From contig JABANP010000285.1 in the NCBI GenBank assembly GCA_013115135.1, positions 1 through 64,000 on the forward strand: 64,000 bases of DNA, read 5' to 3'. The DNA comes from Perkinsus olseni (Eukaryota > Perkinsozoa > Perkinsida > Perkinsidae). The position numbers and the translations under genes are program-made. Of the stretch, positions 31,117 to 41,105 are shown in pieces; position 1 is the first letter of the stretch, and each line of letters begins with the position of its first letter. The notes under the pieces were generated by a model. It did not search any database. It saw only the letters and a list, made by a program, of their open reading frames with translations, and was not told where the DNA came from.

Positions 31117-34100
31117 ATGGCGCCGAGGAGGAGCTTGAAAAGAGGACGACACCACCAAGTTGGTGGAAATAAAAAAAGGAAAATTAATGAGGGTAGTAAT
31201 CATTACTGTGGGCTGGGACGGGCGGGGCGGTCCGTTTGTATTCGTTCGTTGACGTTTATAATTATAGCGAGAATTGTCTAAAAAACTCAGCGGACAACGC
31301 AAGTATACAGGCCGTTTATATTCCATGGGAAAGGCAGATTGTTGGGCATTGCTTCGCCATTATTGAACGGTGGAGGCGGACGCTCCAACACGCCTAGACA
31401 AAAGCGGAGAATCGTATGAGGCATGGTCGAGCAAGCAGAGGAAGAATTGCCTGTCTTCAGAGCGGGGAGAGTCCGACGATGAGGAGCAGCAGTTGGATGT
31501 CGATCGAGAAGTGAAATACTGGGAGGATAAATTAGGCATCAACGGCGGTACTGTTGTGTGTGCCTGCGACTCTATACCAACTTTTTCGCAAATCAGAGAA
31601 CTCCGATAAAGTGAAACAAGAGTTCATTAAGGATGGCTGGGATGAGGACTTCTTCACGTCCCTCGATGCAATCGATGATGCCGTGAAGGAGCGGAAGAAA
31701 GATCTTGCCGGCGAGCAAGGAAAAGGTGAGCAGCTTCGTCTTGACCGCCAAGATTTCGTCCATGCCGAGAATCCGTGTCACTCGGGCCGATGATTAAACG
31801 CTCGGGCGTGTTGGGAGTTTTTGCGAATCATGCGGGTTGTTCAGAGAACTCATTCTGAGATTCAGAATCGATTCTGGAATCGACTTTCACCCCTCAAATG
31901 CGATTCCACTATGGATTCCGAAACTCAGAATTGATTCTCTGAACAACCCGATGGTGATGAGATCGCTGAAGACTATTTTCGGTGGCGATTGTTTGGTTCT
32001 TAGGCCCGCAGGAGGACGGTGAAGACGCCGAAGGTTGGCGAGGGTGGATTTTGTGGGATACCGAATTCGTAGTTTTTTAGATGACGAGGAGGAATCGGAA
32101 GATTCCGCGGATGAGGAGGTCGACTATTGGGAGCACAAGTTGGGCATAGATAGTAGGGAGTATTGGGTGTGTTTTTCGTGGCTGTGTGGTCTAGTGGTAT
32201 GATTCTCGCTTAGGGTGCGAGAGAGCTGCGCGATATAGTGTGATATTCGCGCCGGAGGCGCGAAAAAAAATAAAAAAATAAGTTAAGAAGCCACTTTTTG
32301 TTAGAACACCTGTCTTATGGGTGATTGAAATAGAGTCTTTCGGTCTCTTCACGGATGAGGAATGGTCATTTAACGCGGGCTAGGATCCACTACAAATCTC
32401 GTCCTTGTAAGTTCCTCCACCTCCCGGCTGTCAGCCAGCCTATCATGGTGAGTAGTTAGAACTTCTGTACCTACCGATCTCTCATCGTGAAGTTCAGCGC
32501 TCTGTTAGAGGAGGTAAACCTCCTTCTCTACCGAGTCATTTGTTATCATAATGATAATGATAATATCATTTAGCTCCCAGCCCTGCCACCATTGTAAAGC
32601 AGAAGAATTTCAAGGGGCTCTTCTGTGCACTGAGGTGATCGCGGTGCCACTCGGCTGACAATGAAAAATTCCCCGACCTTGCGTGGAAGCTCGTCGTAGA
32701 ACCGCTCATATGTCCAAATAGAACAGTCCAATCCGCTTCTCTTCCGAAACCCAAACGCCACTTATTGCATCGAGCGTAATCCCATTCTTCCGAGCAAGGG
32801 GTTGTAGACAAAGCTGGTTGGCTAGGGGCCGATTGTTTGGGGTCTCGTTTTTTCTTGTCTTGTTTCTTGGAATTCGTTCCTGATAATAGGTCTCAGGGTT
32901 CCGACCAGCATTTCTAAAGAGAAGGCATTAGTCCGTTCCTCATCTGCGCTGGTGCCCGCATTCGACGCTTGACTTGTTTGAATGGCTATCATAAAAGGGT
33001 CTCATTGGACTTGGAGAGTTTCTCGTTCTCCCGCAGCACGCTGAGCTTTAGATGGTCTCCCCCTACCCGGCATTTTGGTCGGGGAAAGTTCTTATCAACT
33101 AACTGAACCGGAATTGTGCTGGAATGCCAACCAAAGGCACTGCTAGTAGGGCGGTACTACCGCCGCGGTAGTCACGCTCGCTCGCCCGTGGCGCGTCGCG
33201 GCACGCGTCACGGCGTCGCACATGTCCGCAAAAGCCAGCACCTTTCAGACTCTTTTCACATGATCAAAGTCTTCCAAAAACAAGAATGAAATGAGTCTAA
33301 CACCCGGCTATTTGATTCTACCGAGAGAATTGAAAAACCTGGTAAAGGAACGAAGAAAAGCTTACATTTGGTCTAAAGGCTGGTCTAGCGGTGGCCTAGC
33401 CAACGATAAAACTCAATTTCTGGGCATCCAGGGCACCTTCAAGAAAACCGAAATTATAATGAAATAGAGGACTCCGCACTCCATTTCATGTAGAAAAAAT
33501 CGCCTTCTAAAGTGCCTTGGTGGTTTTTTTATTGTCTCTTTCCCGTCTCGGTGGTCTAGCACAAACAATGGCGCTTGGGTGGCGAGAGGTCCCGAGTTCA
33601 ATTCTCGGCACAGCCCTTTTTATTGCTCCTCAGAGAATCGCCAGAAAGTGATGGATGAGCTTGAGGAGGACGGCCTCGATGCCGACCTTTTCACGGCACT
33701 CGACGGCATCGAAGACGCTGTCAAGGACAGAAAGAAAGAGTTGAAGGGAAAACCCGAACCCCACAAGGAGGACCAAACTTTCGAGGAGCAGCGTAAGGCA
33801 ATACCAGTCCTTCGGCAGTCGCTTCAGGAATATTCAGGTCATGAAGAGACCACCACTGAGCCAAAGAAGACAGGAGCGTATGTACCACCTCATCTTCGAG
33901 CTAAGAAGTCAACGACGGCTGAAGAAGAGCGCGCCCAGAAACTGAGCAAAATCCGGGGTCTCGTGAACAAGCTGAGCGAGGGCAACATCGAGCTGATCAC
34001 TGCGGAGATCGTCGCCTTGCTCGGCGATGACGATCAGAGCATCGTGGATGGCTACGCCCGCGAGTTCGTCGGCAGTGCGATCGGCAACCCTAACATTTCC

Positions 34101-35583
34101 CTCACCCTCCTCGGCACATACTGCGCTCATATGGTGGCTATCACGATGATCTCTGGAGGTCGCCCCCTAGCGAGGGTTATGGAGCTCATCGGAGCCTTCG
34201 TGAGGGAGAATCTTCCAGCTGTTTCGGACGAAACATCGGGGTCTATCAAGGCCCAGGTCAGCAACTGTTGCAAGGTCATCGCCTTGGTCTTCACTTTCGG
34301 CGCGGTCAGCCCGAATGTTGTCATCGACTTGATTCGCTTCATCTTCACGCCCAATGATATGCATCGGCTCGATCTCGTGCTGGTGGTATTGAGATTTGCT
34401 GGGAGGAAATTGCGAAAAGACAACCTCCAGGATTTCTCGGAAATTCTGGACGTCTTGACGGACGACTCTGCGGTGACTGGCGAGCCCAGCGGAAAATATC
34501 AATTCCTGCTGGGTGAGCTTGAGAATCTGAAGAATAATAAAGTCAACTTCACGGCGTTGTCCCATTTCGAAGCAAACTTCGGATGGTTGAAGTCGTCGAG
34601 TCTCTTGAGAGGTCGAGGCACGCCAGAAGATTCTTTACTGCAAGTTCCTGTGAATATCTTCGACCTCGAGCAAGTTGAGCGATTGAAAGATACTCCCGTG
34701 GTGGCGCGGTGCGAGCGCCTCTCGAGGGGTGAAGGTCAGCAGCGTATCCAAGGTTGAAGACAGCGATACAGACAGACTGTTGGAGTTGGCAGCGAAAATG
34801 AAGATGAATACCGATCTGCGGAAGTCCATTTTCATCGCCCTTATGGGAGCGGAGGACTACAAGCACGCAGTCTTCCGTATCGGTCAAGTCATCGGTTCCC
34901 GGCCCAAGCTAGTCCCTCAAGTCGCCGTCGTTCTGCTCCATTGCGCCATCCATGAGAGCGCCTTCAATCGATACTACTGTCGGGTGGCGAAGGCCCTTAC
35001 GGAACTGCCAGGGACTTGGGGATCGAGGTATTCCCATGGCCTTAGGAACGCCTTGACTAAGCTACTGCAACAGTGTCATACCTATCCAGTGAAGAGAGTC
35101 GGTATATTGGCCAAGATTGCTGCTTTCCTGATAGCCGAGGGAGTTGCGGATCTGACGATTCTGAGGTTTTTGGACTTCACCCAGGCGGAGACGGCCGAGG
35201 CTCGGGCGAAAATAGACGTGCTGATTCGGGAGCTCATCCTCGAGCTGATTGACCGTCGGGGAGATGAGACTGCCCGGATGTTCGAGTGTGTCGGCAAGTA
35301 CAGCGATCTACGAGGAAGGGCTGGAGATGATGGTGGGTTAATTTCCGCGCGGTTTGTCTCTTTTGAGTGGCCTGTTCGTCGGAGGAGGTGTTGAGAACGA
35401 AAAATTTTTTCTCCGTCCTACATCGATCGTCCTGGCTAATAGTCCGCTCAGCCCGTGCCTTGCTAGGTTCAATCCCTCGTCCTCCCGAAGCTTCCCAGTG
35501 ATAAGCAACCTCAGGGCAAGGCCATCATAGCCGCATTGAGAGAGTGTAAGGAAGATGATGACGATGATGATTTCGATTTCTAA
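31117..35583 (+). CDS. NOM1: NOM1/SGD1-like nucleolar MIF4G-MA3 protein
   Basis: NOM1/Sgd1 works in the nucleolus in 40S ribosome assembly, recruiting an eIF4A-type helicase. A basic start MAPRRSLKRGRHHQVGGNKK lies at 31117 (the join to the next exon is not settled). Exons with matching phase 1 follow: about 31376-31547, 31597-31725, 32081-32152 and 33634 onward. The last contains GAYVPPHLRAK, the MIF4G start LSKIRGLVNKLSEGNIELI, and runs to about 34697. A one-base frame change at 34698 restores the family WW-G motif. The MA3 domain then reads LAAKMKMNTDLRKSIFIALM, DYKHAVFRIG and ..LLHCAIHESAFNRYY to about 35336. A terminal exon (about 35499-35583) ends in RECKEDDDDDDFDF. The pair 'YWE.KLGI' + 'DG.D.D.FT.LD.I.DAVK.RKK' occurs twice as duplicated exon pairs. 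Confidence 0.85.
31833..31950. repeat. fold-back repeat in NOM1 intron
   Basis: CGGGTTGTTCAGAGAA (31833-31848) pairs exactly with TTCTCTGAACAACCCG (31935-31950). The inside is also largely self-complementary (TCAGAATCGATTCTGG and GATTCC/GGATTCC). It looks like a small fold-back element inside the intron 31726-32080. Confidence 0.8.
32180..32225 (+). pseudogene. tRNA-Pro (AGG) 5' half, in NOM1 intron
   Basis: GGCTGTG acceptor strand, TGGTCTAGTGG box A, then the anticodon arm CTCGC-TTAGGGT-GCGAG (anticodon AGG), ending at GAGAG. Unrelated sequence follows. It starts 27 nt after the 5' splice site (GTAGGG at 32153) of the 1481-nt intron. Confidence 0.85.
33551..33615 (+). pseudogene. tRNA-Pro-like 3' half, same intron
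   Basis: GCGAGAGGTCCCGAGTTCAA is followed by TTCTCGG and CACAGCC, then CTTTTT. The T-arm CCGAG-TTCAATT-CTCGG is perfect and CACAGCC is the exact complement of the GGCTGTG acceptor strand 1.35 kb upstream. A TGGTCTAG box-A start and a damaged anticodon arm (GCGCTTGGGTGGCGAG) precede it. The T-run would terminate Pol III. It ends 18 nt before the 3' splice site at 33633. Confidence 0.8.
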
Positions 35584-35819
35584 TACTGTTCCATACCAAC
35601 AACGTATACACTAACGTTTCTCCGAGATCACCGGCTGTTATTTTATCAGTCACCAAAAGCTGACACAGTCTAATAGCGGCACCATCCCGACACCTCTCGA
35701 CGTAATACAGTAGTGCCAATCTGAACGCGACACATGAATGAACTACACAACCGATAATACTTGAACGATCGTGTCATGGACGCGAGGAAGGCTTAAAAAA
35801 CACCGTGTAGTGCGTTTCT

Positions 35820-35840
35820 ACCGTAGCCATGAACCTTAAG
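35820..35840 (+). other. partial match to spliced-leader 5' end
   Basis: ACCGTAGCCAT (11 nt) equals the start of the dinoflagellate/Perkinsus spliced leader; the following bases match poorly until AAG. It may be a relic of a retroposed mRNA or coincidence. Confidence 0.25.
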
Positions 35841-35887
35841 AGAGTAGCATTAGACTACCAAGAGGGCTCGTCATGACTCACTTGATT

Positions 35888-37160
35888 CCATTTAGTCCCC
35901 CGAGAGATTTTTTCTAGTGCTATACTCCGGTACTGTCCTGGACCCGGGTTTTTGGCAGAAGCCCTGAAGGACAGGAATGGCCATTCGACAATAGTCACTA
36001 CCCGGATTTGAACCGGGGTTGTCACGGCCACAACGTGACGTCCTAACCACTAGACGATAGCGACACGAAATAGTTTCAAGAATATACCGCAGTGACTCAA
36101 GTACGCTCGCACAGAACGGGCTCATCGCATTTCCGTTCAAGAGGTATTGGGGTGAACCTTGATTCGGCCTTTCATGAGGTGACAGACTCATTCGGACTTA
36201 TCAGTGATGGTCCTTATTTTGCCTCTCGCCCAAACTGGGCGTGGCTCTGCCGCCATCGTGAGTGAATCTCCTTTAGAGGTGTCGTAATGTCCTGGGCCAG
36301 GTACCTGCGTCGCGAAGAAGGTAGCGGCCAATAGGTCCCTGGTTCAATCCCCACTTGAGTCTTTTTCACTGGACCTTTGGTCTCCGACTTCTTCGTGGTC
36401 ATGAGTGGAGCTGGTAAATGAACCTTTCCGGTTCGCAGTGCCGTTATATTGTATCTGAGTCATCCGCTAGCACCGAGCACACCGCGAGACGGGAACCTAC
36501 TTGTTCGGTCCCGGAAGCGACCCCCCGACGGCAATGGCCTTGTCCAAGAAAGATTTCTTTGCTTTTTTGCTCAACGGTCCGCCCACACATCTACAGCACA
36601 CTAGTAGAATATCCACTGATACGTATCTTTGCTCACCTTGGCTTCACTTGGCTGACTTTGGTCACGTCGTAACGTCCTGGAGCGGGTGTTGCCGATCCCT
36701 TGTCCGTCCGTATGATTCCACCTACTCCCAGATTTCCAACGGCTTCTTGTTGAGGCCCCTCACCTTTATCACGACTGTCCTTGTCGAACCTGTACCCCTT
36801 GCTGCCGGGGGCAAACTCTTCCCCGGGTGGATACTGCGGCCACGGCGCGTGTCTGAGGTTGTCGATGGAAATCGCTACTCCAATAGCAGTAGTAATGACT
36901 TTATGTATTTCCCCGGCCCAGGTGTGCTCCCCGCTAACTTCTTGATTTGCCCAATACGGGACGTAACCTGGCCGCTGTCCTTCGGCATCGCACCTGATCC
37001 ACCATCAAGCCCATATAAGGAGAGCACGGAGTGATTGTATCGTGGACGTGTTATTTTGTAAACGCTGATGCAGTTGTTCGGTACCTCCTTTGACTTTTCC
37101 CCTCGGGCCGTGCTTGGGGACTTGATAGTCTCCAAGATCGTATTTACCGGTCATTCAGGT
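35888..37160 (-). CDS. STPGR/SHIPPO (ODF3-like) repeat protein, axonemal type
   Basis: The minus strand carries successive STPGR-type repeats, found in proteins that line flagellar microtubules. They are TGKYDLGDYQVPKHGPRG (about 37150-37090), GSTPGPGKYI (about 36930), a PPGEEFAPGSKGYRF segment (about 36820), SATPAPGRYDVTK (about 36685), GSLPGPNK (about 36500), VPGPGHYDTSK (36304 downward) and NPGPGQYRSIA (about 35945). Two introns are firm. 36305-36369 (65 nt, phase 0) joins KGP to VPGPGHY, and 35964-36087 (124 nt, phase 2) precedes ASAKNPGPGQY. The first contains an antisense tRNA fragment, the second a whole tRNA-His. Other exon joins, the start and the end are not resolved. Confidence 0.72.
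35993..36064 (-). tRNA. tRNA-His (GTG)
   Basis: Minus-strand cloverleaf: acceptor GTCGCTA/TAGTGAC (one G-U), box A region ATCGTCTAGTGG, anticodon stem TCACG/CGTGA with loop TTGTGGC (GTG), T-arm CCCGG-TTCAAAT-CCGGG, discriminator T. It lies inside the 124-nt intron 35964-36087 of the STPGR gene, in the same orientation. No T-run follows directly. Confidence 0.93.
36331..36363 (+). pseudogene. tRNA 3' fragment in STPGR intron
   Basis: AGGTCCCTGGTTCAATCCCC contains a box B core (GGTTCAATCC) and is followed by ACTTGAGTCTTTTT, like an acceptor strand and Pol III terminator. It is antisense to the host gene and fills half of the 65-nt intron 36305-36369. Confidence 0.6.
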
Positions 37161-37199
37161 TCAGAAATGTGCTGGCGTCGACCGCGGCAAACCCGTACG

Positions 37200-38440
37200 A
37201 AATCTTGCGCTCTAGCAACTTCTTGTATTTCCTCAACGCAAAAGCGCACAATAGAATGCGCACCATGTGAAACCTCCAGCGATTGAATAACCATGGAGAT
37301 GAGGGGTTCAATGCTTTTACAGGGACATGAAAGCCGTCGGGCACGAGTGCTAGTGGAGACCAGTATTTTGGTTATTTTTTCTCAACTACAATCGAGCTGT
37401 TAGTGATTTGCCCGTTCAATTAGCGCTCCACTGAGTACTATGTCGTAAGAGTAAAGGCTTGATGGAGTCGACTAACGAAGATTATTCTCAAAACTTGAGC
37501 TCAACGATAGCCTTCGTTCACCCGAGACAGACACGATGCACGCTGACGGGAGTTGGAAAATGGACAGTGATGCAGCAATATCTTCCAAAGCTCTCCAACC
37601 GTTGCTCATTTCGAAGTTCTTTCGCCATCTGTAGAGATACGCTCACGCAACAACATAGCGTATCGTTCGCTAACAACTGCAGGGTGCTGCGCTGGACGAT
37701 GCAGCCCAGATCTGGATCACGTGTTTGGAGCCACTTTAATGGCCAATAATAGCATAGCATTCTGCGGTCTTTCCGTACATTCTTGACTCGGTTCACTGCG
37801 CCACCCGCAAACTTGAGACAGTGCTCGCCTGGAGCTAGTCATTCATATGGGACGCATCATGTTTGAATCAGTTGGGGGGGGGTTCTAATGATGTTCTACG
37901 TGTGTCTTTTCCTCCCGGTTATCTCTATCACAGCCCCAGCTTCGGTGCGGAAGAAAATGCCGCTTTCAACCCACTTGGACATAAACTTTAAGTTCGACCG
38001 AACTTCTTCAAGTCTTAAAGACGATATGATGACCGAATACACTCATTACTCGCAGCCTTGCTCGAGCTGATATTCTCAATGAGAATTTATTATGTGTCGT
38101 TCTCAGTCGTATTACAATACCAAGTTATAGCGTAAAGGCAAGGGTATCACACTATCACTCGACAACTCTGCTGTTCCATCCAACGCAAAGCCAATAAAAT
38201 AGTTAACATAACAATCTACTTTAGGCCAAAAGTGGCGAAGTAAACATACTGATTGAACTGAGCAGTGTTGTTGTTCTTATAAAGTGCAGCAAACCCCGAG
38301 GGCTCACAAAGCGATCAACTGCCCATTAGTGAGGATGGGGTTTCGTAAATAGCCGAGGTAAAGAGAAGCGTGTTGGTGAATACGAGGATACACTTAACGA
38401 GTTAAAGTAAACATGAGGTTATCTTGAGAAAACAGCTGTT
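37200..38440. other. no gene recognised
   Basis: Small open frames only (37459-37749, 37888-38070). It probably holds the 5' region of the STPGR gene and the 3' flank of the mucin-like gene. Confidence 0.4.
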
Positions 38441-38524
38441 AACATGTGCAAGAGGTCAACGGGTAGAGCTGACGACCGTTCATTCTTCTGTGCCCCGACC
38501 CGTGGCAAGAGGGGGGATTACTCC

Positions 38525-39184
38525 TGTGATGATCGATTAAAATCTTTTTCCTAAGGAGAAAGTATATTTTCTAAGGAAGAAATCTCGCTCGCCCTCGACA
38601 TTTTTCTAAGGAGACTTTGCACTTTTCTAAGGAGGCTTTGCACTTTTCTAAGGAGATTTTGCATCTTCTTAAGGACGCTTCCCGCGCGTAACTATCACCT
38701 CTTACACACCGCAGCCTTCGGGTTTTTGGTGATGGTCGCCCGAAGGGCGACCTGAGTCGGGTTTCGGGTTCACGGGGGTTACGGTCTGTACTCCACTAGG
38801 TCTTGGTTTTCTTTTTTAACGCCTACCAGCCGAAGTAACCTTTAGTCGCTGTCTTGTACGCGCGCGTGCCGCACGGCGCGCCGGCGTATTTTCGGGCGAG
38901 CGAGATTTCTTCCTTAGAAAATATACTTTCTCCTTAGGTTTCTGCATTTCACCTGTGATGATCGGTGCTGGCGTTGAGGAGATGCAAGATAGCAAGAGAT
39001 GATGATCGATGATGATTCTACTGTCTCGACTCGTGGTCTTTGTATCTCATCCGTATTGCACTTATCATTGCTTTATCGTAGGGGTTCTTTGTTACCCTGC
39101 GATGAGTACGACATCGTCTGTATCCGAGGCGGCGTTGGGTGAAGTCAGGGGCTCGGCGGATAGGGATTGGGAACCACCGTTACA
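38525..39184 (+). repeat. 5' LTR containing a nested insertion
   Basis: The first 11 bases (TGTGATGATCG, 38525-38535) are duplicated at 38954-38964 and surround a 418-bp insert. The rest of the LTR (38965-39184, ends CA) is identical to the 3' copy. The Gag start (ATG at 39101) lies inside the LTR. Confidence 0.9.
38536..38953. mobile_element. MITE-like insert with 45-bp perfect terminal inverted repeats
   Basis: CCTAAGGAGAAAGTATATTT.. (38550-38594) is exactly repeated in reverse complement at 38894-38938. About 14 bp on each side separate the inverted repeats from the 11-bp direct repeat TGTGATGATCG. Inside is a 21-bp tandem motif (TTTTCTAAGGAG.. three to four copies at 38600-38670) and a GC-rich right half. 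No coding capacity. Confidence 0.9.
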
Positions 39185-41105
39185 ACTGGCGATCTCGGTG
39201 GGTTCGGCTATTGCCAAGGCGGCGTTGGGTGAAGTCAGGGGCTCGGCGGATAGGGATTGGGAACCACCGTTACAACTGGCGATCTCGGTGGGTTCGGCTA
39301 TTGCCAAGGCTTGCCGAACGCCCAATCTGCCGGCCTCGGCCCTGAGTGATCTCGAAGAGATTTTACGGGAGGCTCTTGGTGGGATGGATGGACCGGAAGA
39401 GAGAGGGCATCTCGAGGACAGGATAAGCAAATTAATTGATGAGGGACTTTGGGAGCAGGACATCGACATCGGCGACGCCGTAGGAGAGTTGGATGCCTGC
39501 CAGAAGATCCAGGAAAGGGTCCGAGATCTGAAGACTTATTTAACCTCGGTTGTCCGTTCGCGGATCGGGGCGACCCGAAATGAGCGGGCGGAGAGGAAGC
39601 GTCTTAGAACAGTTCTCTGGACGGATCAATACTCGGTGTTTGCGGTTAGCATGCCATCGAGCTTCTTGGATCGATATGTAGCTGCCCTAGTTATCCGTTC
39701 TCGAGAGTGTGCCGCTCGGGAAGAGGAGCGCAAGACCGAGACGTCGCCCTGCGTTGCGGCGACTCCCCGGATCGTTGTCGAGTCGGCGGCGCCAACCCAG
39801 GCCCCGCAGGTCTCGCATCCGGCACCCCAGGCTCCCTTCACCGTCACATTGGCGCCATCCAATTCAACGAAGGGAATTTCGCCAGCGACCACTGCTGGTG
39901 ATGGGCCTCCATTGACGGAGAACGCGCTCGAGAAGATCCGTAAAGCTGTGGCCAGTGCGAAGGCTCCTCCGAATGGCCCCATAAGGGTGGGGGGCGTCGA
40001 GACTCTTGGCGCATTTAAGGCCTTTTATAGCGACATCGCGGAGACTCGAGGGTGGACGGCCATCCACGAGTTCTACTGGCTGCACTTGCACACGGATGAG
40101 AGGCTGTGGATGCAGATTAAGAAGGCACGAGGGAGATTACTCGAGAACCGCTTGAGCAGGGACTCGTATCGAGTAGCAGTATCATTCGTATGGAATAGTC
40201 TTGATCGCCGATTTGGACGGTCGAGAGAATTAGAACAGTTGCAACATGAATACTTACAAATGGCACAGCGACCTTCTGAACAAACTCTGGCTTATCTCGG
40301 GAGAGTGGGTGACTTCAAGTCTCGCTGTGAGACAGCGGGGATCGTTCAGAAGGATGAGTATTGGATCACTCTGGCGAGAGCGGGGCTGAGAGATGCATTG
40401 ACGAAGCGCCTTTCGTACATTACGGTACCGAATCCGCTATCGTCGAATGCAGTGGAAGACAGCGCAGCATTGACCGAGTGGGAAGAGTGGGTCATCTCTA
40501 TGGAGCAATTTGCCGGCATGCCGGTGACGGGCAGCACGGAAGTTTGTGCGGCGGGGGCACGGAGCACTTCGGAAGGGCAATCTCGTTCGCAGTTCCGGGG
40601 AAAGTGTTTTGCGTGCCAAAAGCCGGGACACAAACGTGCGGATTGCCCATGGCGCAAGAAGGGTGCCGCGAGCACCACCCAGCCACCCACACCTCCCAAG
40701 GGGGCGGCAGCTGGAGATGAAACCCAATCGGGCAGCGGCATCGCAGAAGGGCAGGAAGCCAGGTGTAGCCCTGGAGGTCACCAGTCCGCGGAAGGACCTA
40801 GGTCCGGTGAGCAGTCGGACGGGGGCAAGATGACTGTCAAGACCTCGACGTTCGCTGTGGAGGCGGTGGCCTGCCTGTCTGCTGATCTGGGTGCCGCGGG
40901 GCAGGGGGGCGGCTCTTCGACGTCTCTGGCGTTGGGGGAGGAGGACTCTATGCCATCACTGTCGGTCAAGTTCGGCGAAATCACCTGTGAAGCTCTGCTG
41001 GACACGGGTTCTCGCGTCTCGCTGATTGATCTTCCTCTCGCTCGGAAGCTCACGCAGGACGGGCTCGCAGTCGGGGTCGATAACGGGGTGCAAATTAAAG
41101 GTTAG
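39009..41105 (+). CDS. Gag and first half of protease
   Basis: Likely start ATG 39101 (MSTTSSVSEAALGEVRGS). It has a 90-bp in-frame duplication near the start (39129-39308), a predicted helical capsid region at about residues 300-470 (YSDIAETRGWTAIHEFYW, LQHEYLQMAQRPSEQTLAYL), one CCHC knuckle (CFACQKPGHKRADC, about 40607-40648) and the retropepsin active site LLDTGSRVSLID (about 40997-41032). It stops at 41103-41105 in the middle of the protease domain; the remainder of the domain continues in the +1 frame. Confidence 0.9.
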   Translation: MMILLSRLVVFVSHPYCTYHCFIVGVLCYPAMSTTSSVSEAALGEVRGSADRDWEPPLQLAISVGSAIAKAALGEVRGSADRDWEPPLQLAISVGSAIAKACRTPNLPASALSDLEEILREALGGMDGPEERGHLEDRISKLIDEGLWEQDIDIGDAVGELDACQKIQERVRDLKTYLTSVVRSRIGATRNERAERKRLRTVLWTDQYSVFAVSMPSSFLDRYVAALVIRSRECAAREEERKTETSPCVAATPRIVVESAAPTQAPQVSHPAPQAPFTVTLAPSNSTKGISPATTAGDGPPLTENALEKIRKAVASAKAPPNGPIRVGGVETLGAFKAFYSDIAETRGWTAIHEFYWLHLHTDERLWMQIKKARGRLLENRLSRDSYRVAVSFVWNSLDRRFGRSRELEQLQHEYLQMAQRPSEQTLAYLGRVGDFKSRCETAGIVQKDEYWITLARAGLRDALTKRLSYITVPNPLSSNAVEDSAALTEWEEWVISMEQFAGMPVTGSTEVCAAGARSTSEGQSRSQFRGKCFACQKPGHKRADCPWRKKGAASTTQPPTPPKGAAAGDETQSGSGIAEGQEARCSPGGHQSAEGPRSGEQSDGGKMTVKTSTFAVEAVACLSADLGAAGQGGGSSTSLALGEEDSMPSLSVKFGEITCEALLDTGSRVSLIDLPLARKLTQDGLAVGVDNGVQIKG
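39129..39308 (+). repeat. 90-bp tandem duplication spanning LTR end and PBS
   Basis: Two identical 90-bp units (39129-39218, 39219-39308). Each contains the last 56 bases of the LTR and the PBS, so the element has two PBS copies and Gag repeats 30 residues. Confidence 0.95.
39187..39206 (+). other. primer binding site
   Basis: TGGCGATCTCGGTGGGTTCG lies two bases after the LTR. Its complement, CGAACCCACCGAGATCGCCA, reads as a tRNA 3' end with CCA and T-loop bases. A second copy is at 39277-39296. Confidence 0.8.

Noticed and set aside
32566..32811. Minus-strand frames in the large NOM1 intron (GLDCSIWTYERFYDELPRKV)
   Set aside because: Two overlapping frames look weakly coding, but no family or flanking element ends were found.
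35440..35495. tRNA-like GGTTCAATCCC in the last NOM1 intron
   Set aside because: T-stem has a mismatch and no acceptor partner could be paired; suggestive but too weak to list as a feature.
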